DNA from: Deltaproteobacteria bacterium
GTDB lineage: Bacteria > Desulfobacterota > DSM-4660 > Desulfatiglandales > Desulfatiglandaceae
Reading direction: 5' to 3'
Assembly: GCA_021737785.1 (NCBI GenBank)
Contig: JAIPDI010000007.1
Coordinates: 1-64,000 of the forward strand
DNA length: 64,000 nt
Shown here in pieces: positions 31,871 to 40,553 of the stretch. The notes beneath the pieces are model-generated. The model made no database searches, had not been told where the DNA came from, and was given only the letters and a program-made list of their open reading frames with translations. The first letter of the stretch is position 1; each line of letters starts with the position of its first letter. The translations under genes and the position numbers were made by a program.

Positions 31871-33682
31871 CTATTTGGAAAGATCCGCTGCCATCGGGTC
31901 CTCGCGATAGGTGCTCTTGATCAGGTCATTGATGAATCCTTCCATGTTCTTAACCGCATCGGCGCTGATGCTGAATGTGTCAATGCCCGATCGATCTTTC
32001 ACGAGCCTCAGACCATATTCGAGCCGCTTTGCCAGTTGAAAAGTGAGGGGACCGGGCTCCTGGCCGGTCCGGATGGCCTGGCCGATAATCTCATCCACGG
32101 CGCTCTCATCAAACGCTAACGTTACCTCAAGCTTTTCCATGAGTGAGGCCTCTTCTATCTTGACCTGATCGTACATGGTGTTGAAATCTTCAATCGCCGT
32201 ATCGATCTCTGTGATGTTGATCAGATATAACTCTGCGATGAGATCCATCCTGTTCGAAGAGATTTCCAAACCGCATCGTTTGCTGAGACTTTCCACCCGG
32301 TCTGAGAGGTATTGTTTGATTCTTTCATGCTCATGCTGTCTCGCCTTTTCATAACGATCCGCCCGTTCCGGATCATCCGGGTTGGCCAGCAGCATCTTGA
32401 GCTGGGCTTCCGGTTCCTTCACGATGTCCGGCGTTACCAGAAACTTTCGAATAGTCGATGAAGGAAGTTTCTTCTCAAAGGGGATCAGGACCTTTTCCAT
32501 GGCGCTCACCAGGCCTCTCGCGCCGGTCTTTTCCTCGGCGGCCATCTCCGCAATCCGCGCCAATGCATCGTCCTCAAATTTGATGTCGATGCCATAGGCC
32601 CTGAAATCGATCCGTTTGCTGAGGATAATGGGGTTGTTGGGATTTCCGAGGATCTCCAAGAGGTCTTCCTTGGTAAGTTCATCGAAAACCACTACCACCG
32701 GAAGACGGCCAACAAACTCGGACTCGAAACCGAATTCGATCAAATCCTGCGCCCGCACCTCCTTCAGGATCTCCCAGGGGATCTCGGTCGGTCTCACATC
32801 GGCCTCGAATCCGATTCCCTGTTTCTGGAGTCGTTTTTTGATAATCTCCGCCAGGTCACCAAAGGCGCCGCTCATGATAAACAGGATGTTTCTGGTGTTG
32901 ACCACCTTCTTTTCCCGCTTCCCGGTACGCCGGTAATGCTCAATGGCCTGGATCTGGGATATGGGATCATGGGGGACCTTGAGATCCACATCGGTCTCCT
33001 CCATCGGCTTGAGAAGCGCCCTCTGTACGCCGGTTCTGGAAATATCGTGACCGATCAGATTCTGAGATGAAGCGATCTTATCGACCTCATCGATATAGAT
33101 AATCCCATTTTCCGCCAGGTCGATATTTTCATTGGCCTCATAGACGAGGTCCCGGACCAGGTCTTCCACATCTCCGCCAACATAGCCGGTTTCGCTGAAT
33201 TTGGTGGCGTCCCCCTTTACAAAAGGGACGCCCAGTTTCTGGGCGATGAGTTTAATGATATACGTTTTTCCAACGCCGGTGGGACCGATCATGAGGACAT
33301 TGTTCTTGATCATGCCGACGCCTGTCCTTTTCTTTTCCCCGGCATCTTTTTCGCTGTTAAACTTGATCCTGTTAAAATGGGTGCAGACCTTGGTGGCCAG
33401 AACCCCCTTGACCTGGTCCTGTTTGACCACAAAACTGTGCAAGTAGGATTCCAGCTCCTCAGGCATCATGTCAAAATGGGTTACGGTTCCATCTGCCGCG
33501 CCCCTGTTCTGACCGTCGGTCAGGGCCTCATCCTTCTTAGGGATGATAAATGGGGAGATGATCTTGATCCGGTTGCCATATTTTTTGGTGAGATAGTCGC
33601 TCAACTCTTTTTCGAGTTCGCGCTGATTCGGAATCCTTCCGGTATCGCCCTTTTCCGCTTCAAATATACCTTCTTTTTCCAT
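31871..33682 (-). CDS. ClpX-like AAA+ ATPase without zinc-binding domain
   Basis: This 603-residue AAA+ protein has a ClpX-like core: Walker A GPTGVGKT (133-140), Walker B IIYIDEVDK (194-202), GYVGGDVEDLV (167-177) and the ClpX-like FESEFVGRLPVV box. QGIGFEADV (IGF at 290-292) matches the IGF loop by which ClpX docks to ClpP. The N-terminal ~120 residues lack the C4 zinc domain of true ClpX, and ~160 extra residues follow the core. It may be a ClpP-dependent unfoldase with other adaptors, or a ClpP-independent remodeller. ATG 33682 has AAGGAG upstream. It stands alone, divergent from purL. Confidence 0.85.
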   Translation of the reverse strand: MEKEGIFEAEKGDTGRIPNQRELEKELSDYLTKKYGNRIKIISPFIIPKKDEALTDGQNRGAADGTVTHFDMMPEELESYLHSFVVKQDQVKGVLATKVCTHFNRIKFNSEKDAGEKKRTGVGMIKNNVLMIGPTGVGKTYIIKLIAQKLGVPFVKGDATKFSETGYVGGDVEDLVRDLVYEANENIDLAENGIIYIDEVDKIASSQNLIGHDISRTGVQRALLKPMEETDVDLKVPHDPISQIQAIEHYRRTGKREKKVVNTRNILFIMSGAFGDLAEIIKKRLQKQGIGFEADVRPTEIPWEILKEVRAQDLIEFGFESEFVGRLPVVVVFDELTKEDLLEILGNPNNPIILSKRIDFRAYGIDIKFEDDALARIAEMAAEEKTGARGLVSAMEKVLIPFEKKLPSSTIRKFLVTPDIVKEPEAQLKMLLANPDDPERADRYEKARQHEHERIKQYLSDRVESLSKRCGLEISSNRMDLIAELYLINITEIDTAIEDFNTMYDQVKIEEASLMEKLEVTLAFDESAVDEIIGQAIRTGQEPGPLTFQLAKRLEYGLRLVKDRSGIDTFSISADAVKNMEGFINDLIKSTYREDPMAADLSK

Positions 33683-34115
33683 TCTTTTACTCCTTAGAAA
33701 TCAGCAGTTCCAAAGTGCGGGAGTCTGCAGAGAAAATGGCCCGCAATCAGAAGCGCTGCCTGGTGATTCATAAAATAATATAACTCAAATATATTCATCA
33801 GTCCCTCGATTGCAAGCGTGACGACCCCAGCGGACATACCGCCGACAGGTGTAAAGCTGTGCCGGAAAGGCGCAGGGCATTAGAGGTGCGGAGGGTTTCT
33901 CCCAAAGAATCTGTTGAAATCGGGTGTGGTTTGTGCCATGCTGGAAGCGGGTTCCAATAGGGAGCACATCTATATGTTGGCCCCTTTTGGATCGCAGGAT
34001 GAGAACGGTCGGGATAGGCTGTGCACAGGGTGAAATTTACGACGACGTATAATCTTTTGTAAAAGATAATGTTGAACGGGATCCTGAACTTGTCCCGGAA
34101 AGCAGGTGATTGGCG
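33683..34115. other. Intergenic region before purL; possible structured RNA
   Basis: A 433-base gap between divergent genes. A perfect TATAAT at 34048-34053 suggests a -10 box for purL (the -35 is poor). At 33945-33990 GTGC..GGAA pairs with TTCC..GCAC to form an irregular hairpin, and flanking GGG/CCC pairing extends it. No known RNA family could be assigned by eye and no ORF is convincing. Confidence 0.3.
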
Positions 34116-37109
34116 ATGCCCTTCAGGTTGGAAATCAGGCTGAAACATGAGCTGACAGATGCCGAGGGCGCCGGTATTCGGCGCAACGCAAGGGAGTATT
34201 TCGGATTCGGCGTGGACGATATCCGGGTGATCCGGGTCCTGACCATCGACGCACAATTAAACGCAGACCAATTGGCCCGGATCCAGACCGAAATATTCAC
34301 TAATCCTGTTACCGAAATCTCCTCCTATGCCCCCATGGCACACGATTTCGACTGGCTGATCTGGATCGGATTGCGTCCCGGGGTGAGGGATACCGCCGGA
34401 AGCACGGCCAGAGAGGCGATTGAAGACCTTCTGGGCGTCCCGTTCAAATCGGGAGAGGCCGTCTACACCTCAAAACTGTATGAACTCCGGGGCGATTTGA
34501 AGGAACAACAGGTGCGTCGGATTGCAGGCGATCTGTTGGCAAATGAGGTGATCCAGCAATGGAAGATTTTTTCGCGGAATGACTGGCGGCCTGAGGAGGG
34601 CATCGGTTTCCCTGTTCCAAAGGTCATGCTCGACCACAGTCCTGAGGTCAATACTCTTTCGATTGACAGCGATGAGGAACTCAAAAGAATATCCCTTGAA
34701 CGGAATCTCGCGCTCCAGACAAGGGATATCCCTGTTATCCGGTTCTACTTTATGAGGGAGGATATTAGAAATGAACGGAAAAAGTTCGGCCTCGATCTCC
34801 CCACAGATGTGGAACTGGAGTACATATCCCAGGCCCGCAGCGATCACTGCAACCACAACACCTTCAGGGGCCTTTTCAGATACCACGACCTCTCCACCGG
34901 TGAGAAGGAGACGGTTGACAGCCTCTTCAAGTCGTGCATCGAGGCCCCTACCCTCAAAATTAAGGAAGAAAAGGATTGGGTCATCTCCGTGTTGTGGGAT
35001 AATGCCGGCGTGGGGCGGTTTGATAATGATCACTATTATGTAATTACCGGAGAGACCCACAACAGCCCCTCCAATATGGAGGCCTATGGCGGGGCCATCA
35101 CCGGGATTGTCGGCATCTACAGGGACCCTCTGGGCACGGGAAAGGGGGCGAAACTGATCCTGGGGATGTATGGATATTGTGTGGGGCACCGGGATTATCA
35201 GGGCGACTTAACCCCCCACTTGCATCCCAGGCGCCTGTTGGACGGGATCATCGAGGGGGTCCGGGACGGGGGGAACAAGAGCGGGATACCCACCCCGTAC
35301 GGATTACTCCTGTTTGACGAAAGCTACACGGGCAAATGCCTCGTCTTTGTAACCACCATGGGGATCATGCCGGCCAGGATCGGGGGGAAGTCTTCCCATG
35401 ATAAGACCACCACCCCCGGGGATCTGATTGTCATGTCCGGGGGAAGGGTCGGCAAGGACGGCATCCACGGGGTAACCGCCGCGTCCGAGACCTACAGCGA
35501 ACACACCCCGGCAGGTCACGTCCAGATTGGAGACCCCTATACCCAGAAAAAGATGCACGATTTTCTCCTGGAGGCCAGAGACGAAGGACTCATCGCGTTC
35601 ATCACAGATAATGGCGGCGGTGGGCTCTCGTCCTCTGTGGGGGAATCCGCCCGGTTCAGCGACGGGTGCAGGGTAGATCTCGACAAGGTGCCTTTGAAAT
35701 ACGAAGGCCTGGATCAGTGGGAAATCTGGATCTCGGAATCCCAGGAACGGATGACCATTGCCGTCCAGCCGACCCATATCGATCGGTTCATGGCACTGTC
35801 CCGAAAGCATTCCGTTGAAAGCACGGTCATCGGGGAATATACGGATTCCGGATATCTTCATCTTCTGTACAAGGGGAAGACCTGCGCCTATATCCGAATG
35901 GATCTTCTGGAATCCGACTTTCCCCAGTGGGAGTTTGACGCCCACTGGGTACCGCCCGAGATCAGGGGGCTTGCGGAGCCGGTTATCAGCGAACCCATTG
36001 ATCATGGGGCCCTCCTCCATGCGATGCTGGCCCGGCCCAATCTGTGCAGCCGCAACTGGATTGCACGTCAGTACGATCACGAGGTCCAGGGAACCAGCGT
36101 CATCAAGCCCCTGACAGGGAAACAAAGGGACATCCCCTCGGATGCGGCGGTTATAAGGCCCATCCTTGAATCCCCAAGAGGGCTGGCCGTTTCCCAGGCC
36201 CTCAACCCGTTCTATTCCCTGGTCGATACCTATCACATGACCGCGGCCACCATTGACGAGGCAGTCCGAAAGGTCCTGGCCGTGGGCGGGGATCCTGACC
36301 ATCTGGGGGGGGTGGACAATTTCTGCTGGCCCACCATCGAATATGACCCGGTGAAAAATCCCGACGGCAGGTACAAGGCCGGTCAACTGGTCCGATCCAA
36401 CCGGGCCCTTCGCGATTATTGTCTGGCCTATGGGATCCCGCTCCTTTCCGGAAAAGACAGCATGTACATTGACGGTAATCTGAAAGGCCCCTTCGGGGAG
36501 AGGCGAAAGGTCTCGGGTCTGCCCACTTTCCTGTTTACGGTATCGAGTGTCATCGAGGATATTTTCACGTGCGTATCCATGGATTCTAAATTCCCGGGAG
36601 ACATCATCTACATCCTGGGCGAAACCCGGAACGAACTGGGCGGTAGTGAATATTACCAGCTGATGGGGGCGGTCGGCCTCAATGTCCCTAAAGTGGTTGT
36701 GCCGGCGCTATGGCCTCAATACAAAGCGCTTCACCTGGCCATAACCGACGGCCTGGTCTCATCCTGTCACGCGGTGTCAAGGGGGGGGCTGGCTGTGCAT
36801 CTGGCGCTTACGGCCATGGCCGGCGAACTGGGGATGGATGTCGATTTCTCCCGGATCCCCGGTGCCGACGCGTTAACCCCGAGCCAGGGACTTTACTCGG
36901 AATCGTGCGGCCGATTTATCATCACGGTTGCCCCCGACCGGCAGGAACGGTTTGAATCAATCTTTTCCAATTTGAATATCGGCCGGATCGGGACAACCAC
37001 TGAATCGCCGATGTTCATCATAAGGGGTGATGCAGGGGTGCCTCTTGTACGGGAAAACATTGCGGAATTGAAGGGTTCCTGGAAACGGCCGTTTGGAGAA
37101 CTGATATGA
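34116..37109 (+). CDS. purL: Phosphoribosylformylglycinamidine synthase, PurS-PurL fusion
   Basis: PurL with PurQ and PurS converts FGAR to FGAM using ATP and glutamine-derived ammonia. The 997-residue protein begins with two PurS-like segments (MPFRLEIRLKHELTDAEG; LIWIGLRPGVRDTAG) and then has the PurL catalytic units (ARSDHCNHNTFRG, TGETHNSPSNMEAYGGAITGI, LSGKDSMY, SRGGLAVHLALTA). It lacks a glutaminase domain, supplied by purQ, which overlaps by 4 bp. ATG 34116 has AGGTGA upstream; TTG 34110 is too close to that box. It is intermediate between the fused ~1300-residue type and the ~740-residue small type. Confidence 0.93.
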   Translation: MPFRLEIRLKHELTDAEGAGIRRNAREYFGFGVDDIRVIRVLTIDAQLNADQLARIQTEIFTNPVTEISSYAPMAHDFDWLIWIGLRPGVRDTAGSTAREAIEDLLGVPFKSGEAVYTSKLYELRGDLKEQQVRRIAGDLLANEVIQQWKIFSRNDWRPEEGIGFPVPKVMLDHSPEVNTLSIDSDEELKRISLERNLALQTRDIPVIRFYFMREDIRNERKKFGLDLPTDVELEYISQARSDHCNHNTFRGLFRYHDLSTGEKETVDSLFKSCIEAPTLKIKEEKDWVISVLWDNAGVGRFDNDHYYVITGETHNSPSNMEAYGGAITGIVGIYRDPLGTGKGAKLILGMYGYCVGHRDYQGDLTPHLHPRRLLDGIIEGVRDGGNKSGIPTPYGLLLFDESYTGKCLVFVTTMGIMPARIGGKSSHDKTTTPGDLIVMSGGRVGKDGIHGVTAASETYSEHTPAGHVQIGDPYTQKKMHDFLLEARDEGLIAFITDNGGGGLSSSVGESARFSDGCRVDLDKVPLKYEGLDQWEIWISESQERMTIAVQPTHIDRFMALSRKHSVESTVIGEYTDSGYLHLLYKGKTCAYIRMDLLESDFPQWEFDAHWVPPEIRGLAEPVISEPIDHGALLHAMLARPNLCSRNWIARQYDHEVQGTSVIKPLTGKQRDIPSDAAVIRPILESPRGLAVSQALNPFYSLVDTYHMTAATIDEAVRKVLAVGGDPDHLGGVDNFCWPTIEYDPVKNPDGRYKAGQLVRSNRALRDYCLAYGIPLLSGKDSMYIDGNLKGPFGERRKVSGLPTFLFTVSSVIEDIFTCVSMDSKFPGDIIYILGETRNELGGSEYYQLMGAVGLNVPKVVVPALWPQYKALHLAITDGLVSSCHAVSRGGLAVHLALTAMAGELGMDVDFSRIPGADALTPSQGLYSESCGRFIITVAPDRQERFESIFSNLNIGRIGTTTESPMFIIRGDAGVPLVRENIAELKGSWKRPFGELI

Positions 37110-37939
37110 GACAGATCAAGGCCTTGGTCCTCACGGGCTACGGACTCAATTGCGATTACGAGACCGATTACTCGTTGAAGCTGGCGGGGGCGGATTCCCA
37201 CAGGATACATATCAATGAACTGATCAGTGGCAAAAGTCATCCTGCTGAAATCAGATTATCCGACTATCATATCCTGGTGCTGGGAGGCGGGTTCAGCTGG
37301 GCAGATGATCACGGCGCCGGCGTGCTGATGGCCACCAAAATGAAGCATCATCTGGGCGAGGAACTGAATGAATTTGTTCAAAACGGCAATCTCATCATCG
37401 GTATCTGCAACGGCTTCCAGGCTCTGGTCAATATGGGCCTCCTTCCGGGCTTTGGGGATCGATGCCGGGAGCGGAGCGTTGCCCTGACCTATAACGATTC
37501 GGGCAACTTTATTGATACATGGGTCCGGTTGAAGGCCGACCCGGAATCCGGCGGGATTTTCACCCGGGGGATCTCTGATCTGGAACTCCCTGTGCGGCAC
37601 GGCGAGGGAAAGTTTTATGCTCCCCGGGAGATCCTTGAGCAGCTCTTTCTGAATCACCAGGTGGTGTTGCAGTATGCCGACGACCACGGAAAGGCGGCCG
37701 ACGGGGCCTGGCCCTTCAACCCCAATGGGTCGCTAAGGGATATTGCGGGGATCTGCGATGCGACCGGACGGATCTTCGGAATCATGCCCCATCCCGAGGC
37801 ATTCAATCATTTTACCAATCACCCCGACTGGCTCCGAAAGAAGGAGGCCCTTGCGCGTCAAGGGGAGACGTCCCTTCCCAATGAGGGAGAGGGCATTCAA
37901 ATCTTCCGCAATGCGGTCGATTACATGCGGGGGGCATAG
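37106..37939 (+). CDS. purQ: Phosphoribosylformylglycinamidine synthase glutaminase
   Basis: A class I glutamine amidotransferase of 277 residues. The nucleophile is C101 in IIGICNGFQALV, the His-Glu pair lies in MPHPEAFNHF, and GGGFSWADDHGAG matches the PurQ N-terminal loop. It overlaps purL by 4 bp and feeds ammonia to it. Length is above the ~225-residue PurQ of Bacillus and fits the larger type found with fused PurS-PurL. Confidence 0.92.
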   Translation: MRQIKALVLTGYGLNCDYETDYSLKLAGADSHRIHINELISGKSHPAEIRLSDYHILVLGGGFSWADDHGAGVLMATKMKHHLGEELNEFVQNGNLIIGICNGFQALVNMGLLPGFGDRCRERSVALTYNDSGNFIDTWVRLKADPESGGIFTRGISDLELPVRHGEGKFYAPREILEQLFLNHQVVLQYADDHGKAADGAWPFNPNGSLRDIAGICDATGRIFGIMPHPEAFNHFTNHPDWLRKKEALARQGETSLPNEGEGIQIFRNAVDYMRGA

Positions 37940-38039
37940 GAGAGGGAGCGAGGAGCGGGGAGCAGGCAAATATAGGTCCAATACGATTTATAGGCCGTAT
38001 TCCCTTGGAACCCGGACGAAAAGGCGCAGCGAGCAATCA

Positions 38040-38465
38040 ATGAAGACACACACGGTTGACCGGAAGATCATGTGGGGAGATCTGGATTCCCTCGGCATCG
38101 TATTTTATCCCCGGTTCTATGAATGGATCGATGCATCGGGCCATCTCTTTTTCGAAGCCATCGGGCTGACCCTCGGTGATATGTGGCGCAGCAGGCAGAT
38201 CCTCTTTGGCCTCGCAGAAACCTCCTGCCGATATAAGAAGCCGGGGAGATATCATCAGGAAATCCGGATCAGCACCCATGTGGATGGATTGTCTGAAAAG
38301 ACAGTCTCCTTGAAACACGTTATCACGGAACATTTCACCGGGACCCTCCTTGTTGAGGGATATGAAAAGCGGATTTGCCTCGATGTCTCAAACCCGGACA
38401 ATTTCCGCGCCATTGATATCCCGGCTGATATCCTGGCAGTGCTCAAAGATGTGATGAAAGACTGA
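38040..38465 (+). CDS. Acyl-CoA thioesterase, hotdog (4HBT) fold
   Basis: This 141-residue 4HBT-type thioesterase has the signature DLDSLGIVFYPRFYEWIDASGH, where the Asp and Tyr positions match the 4-hydroxybenzoyl-CoA thioesterase active-site region (usual DxxGHVNNxxY). It should hydrolyse short or aromatic acyl-CoA esters. ATG 38040 follows the purQ stop by 100 bp; the ribosome site is weak. Its location beside purine genes gives no hint of substrate, while the downstream half of the window has several acyl-CoA enzymes. Confidence 0.75.
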   Translation: MKTHTVDRKIMWGDLDSLGIVFYPRFYEWIDASGHLFFEAIGLTLGDMWRSRQILFGLAETSCRYKKPGRYHQEIRISTHVDGLSEKTVSLKHVITEHFTGTLLVEGYEKRICLDVSNPDNFRAIDIPADILAVLKDVMKD

Positions 38466-38757
38466 GCCCACAACCAATCCGAGCAAATCTCGCGAGAAGA
38501 AAGCCTACGCCAAGAGGGATCATGGAAATTCGCCATCCTTGTGCGGGCGAACAAAAAGCCGGACTTCATTTGTTCTTGACTTTCAATGGGAAATAAAGTA
38601 TGAACATCGCGACTTTCGGCCGTTTGTGAAGCAGCGGGAAGGGGAAAGATGCGGCGCAGTTATCAAAGGTCGGGACCACAACAGAAATCCGGGCGGGTAT
38701 CCTGTTGAAATCTCCCCCGCGGGTACGGGGAAAATGGCCTGAACATGAGAAAAATGC

Positions 38758-38785
38758 TTGACATTTCTCTCATAACTTGTTAAAT
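38758..38785 (+). promoter_or_regulatory. Promoter of the porin gene
   Basis: TTGACA (38758-38763), a 16-base spacer and TTAAAT (38780-38785) face the porin. The predicted leader is about 150 bases and contains a second GAAAGGAGGCGAT at about 38857 with no long ORF after it. The remaining gap from 38466 holds no gene. Confidence 0.65.
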
Positions 38786-38945
38786 ACCTGGTCACGAAGT
38801 TTTATTACTTGTAATATTAATGAGGAGTTGCTTAAAACTGTCTATACTTTTTTATAGAAAGGAGGCGATAGGTTTTACTATATTTTAGTGGGGAATTGAG
38901 TTGAGAAACATTTTAACCATAAACACTTTTTAGGAGGAGAGAGTA

Positions 38946-40148
38946 ATGAGAAAACTATTTGTATTGGGTATGGCTGCCTTATTGCTGGTCGCCTTTGCTG
39001 TGCCTGCCATGGCAGATGTGAAAATCGGCGGTATCATCTTTACCGATTTCTATTATCTTGATCGGGATACGGCAAACTCAACCTGGAGAGGATACGGTGG
39101 AGATTCCTTTACCCAGACGGCCATACAAGTCCCCAATATCACCCGTCTGTACGGCAGGTGGACCAATGAAGACAACGTGGGCATGTATATTGAGTTTGGT
39201 CTGGGCCAGGGGACCGGAAACACGATAAATTCCAGTTCCGATAATGACTTCAGCGCTGTCGTGCGTCACGCGTACGGCTGGTGGGATGTCAACCCCATGT
39301 TCACGATTATGGCGGGTCATTCCACCACCCCCTTCTCACCCCTGAACCCCTCCCAGTTGATAGGGACAAGGTCGGGATCTGTCAACATCATCGGCGTGGG
39401 TTACGGTGACTTCTACTCCGGCCGTTTTGCTCAGGTCAGAGGTACCTTTAAATTCGGTAAGGCCGCACGGCTCGAGATTGCCCTGGTGGATCCCAATGGT
39501 ACGCTCGCCGGCGGAAGCTACGGTCCCTGGACAGGTCAAGGCGGTGAGGCCGTAGGCTATCAAACCAACACCAAGATCCCAAGAATCGATATCAGCGTCC
39601 CGATCTATTTGGGACCGGTTCATCTCTACCCCGGTTTCCTGTATCAGCACAGGACCGTGGATAGACTGGGCACCGCTTACGCGGGTGTGGACAACAGCAT
39701 CGATACCTGGATCGGTACATTGGGCGCCAAACTCGGACTCGGCCCCTTCGGGCTCTCCGGCGAATTCAACTACGGCGAGAACTGGGGCAACACCCGCGGC
39801 CTCGCCGGCACCAGCCCGTCTATCATAGGCGGTATGGCAAGCGCTACGCTGAAGAACAACGGTCAGATCCACGATGCAGAGACCTACTCCTTCTGGGTTG
39901 AGCTTTCCTACAAATTCGGTCCGATCACCCCGAGCCTGATGTACGGGCAGCAGAAATCGGAAAATGAGACCGCTGCCGGTGTAGATAGAGATATCAGGAC
40001 ACAGATGTGGGGTATCAGCGTCCCGATCGATCTGGCCAAAGGCTTCCGAGTGAGACCAGAACTGATGTGGTATGACGATGGTGATGATTTGGGCGTAGAT
40101 TACGGCAAATACGCCATCTACGGTGTGCAGTTCCAGATCACCTTCTAA
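38946..40148 (+). CDS. Outer-membrane porin
   Basis: This is a 400-residue protein with a clear signal peptide (MRKLFVLGMAALLLVAFAVPAMA) followed by alternating aromatic strands (FTDFYYLDRD, GVQFQITF at the C-terminus ending in Phe), typical of a beta-barrel porin. The family gives uptake of small solutes across the outer membrane. ATG 38946 has TAGGAGGAGAG upstream, a strong ribosome site suggesting high expression. It has its own promoter and a strong terminator (40201-40244), so it is a single-gene transcript. It may feed the Liv importers that follow. Confidence 0.85.
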   Translation: MRKLFVLGMAALLLVAFAVPAMADVKIGGIIFTDFYYLDRDTANSTWRGYGGDSFTQTAIQVPNITRLYGRWTNEDNVGMYIEFGLGQGTGNTINSSSDNDFSAVVRHAYGWWDVNPMFTIMAGHSTTPFSPLNPSQLIGTRSGSVNIIGVGYGDFYSGRFAQVRGTFKFGKAARLEIALVDPNGTLAGGSYGPWTGQGGEAVGYQTNTKIPRIDISVPIYLGPVHLYPGFLYQHRTVDRLGTAYAGVDNSIDTWIGTLGAKLGLGPFGLSGEFNYGENWGNTRGLAGTSPSIIGGMASATLKNNGQIHDAETYSFWVELSYKFGPITPSLMYGQQKSENETAAGVDRDIRTQMWGISVPIDLAKGFRVRPELMWYDDGDDLGVDYGKYAIYGVQFQITF

Positions 40149-40200
40149 AAACTTGAGTGTATCTATCCAGGGGTCTGGAAGCTCAGGCCCCTGCTGAATC

Positions 40201-40244
40201 AAAAAGCCCCCTTCCTATGATGCATCAGGAAGGGGGCTTTTTTT
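40201..40244 (+). terminator. Strong intrinsic terminator after porin
   Basis: A 16-bp stem (40201-40216 with 40227-40242) with a GC core GCCCCCTTCCT and a ten-base loop is followed by a T7 run (40238-40244). The 405-base gap to the next gene otherwise shows nothing clear. Confidence 0.93.
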
Positions 40245-40553
40245 GTGGCCGTTTTGCTGTCAGGTGGGAATTGAGGGGAGGAGAAGGAACCGCGCGGAAC
40301 GAGAATTGGGGTTTTCATCTTCCTAACAGATCATTTTCTGCTCTGCAGGCCAGTCTTTTTTGTGATCCGGTCCTACGCGTCGCCAAACATTTTTGTTTAC
40401 ACCCTCGCCTGGTGATATTTTCATTGAACACGGGCGTTCTTGCGGGCAATTGACTCTCATCGGTAAAAAGGGTAGATATCCATATCCACTGAAAATCAAT
40501 GGCTGGCCCTGCTGGCTTGAGTCCCGATAACCAGGGTGGGATGGAGGCGATGT

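Noticed and set aside
33798-34256. Minus-strand ORF overlapping the purL start
   Set aside because: Overlaps the start of purL, has no ribosome site and no motif.
35304-36386. 360-residue ORF antisense to purL
   Set aside because: purL is certain here; the antisense frame is a GC-skew shadow without recognisable domains.
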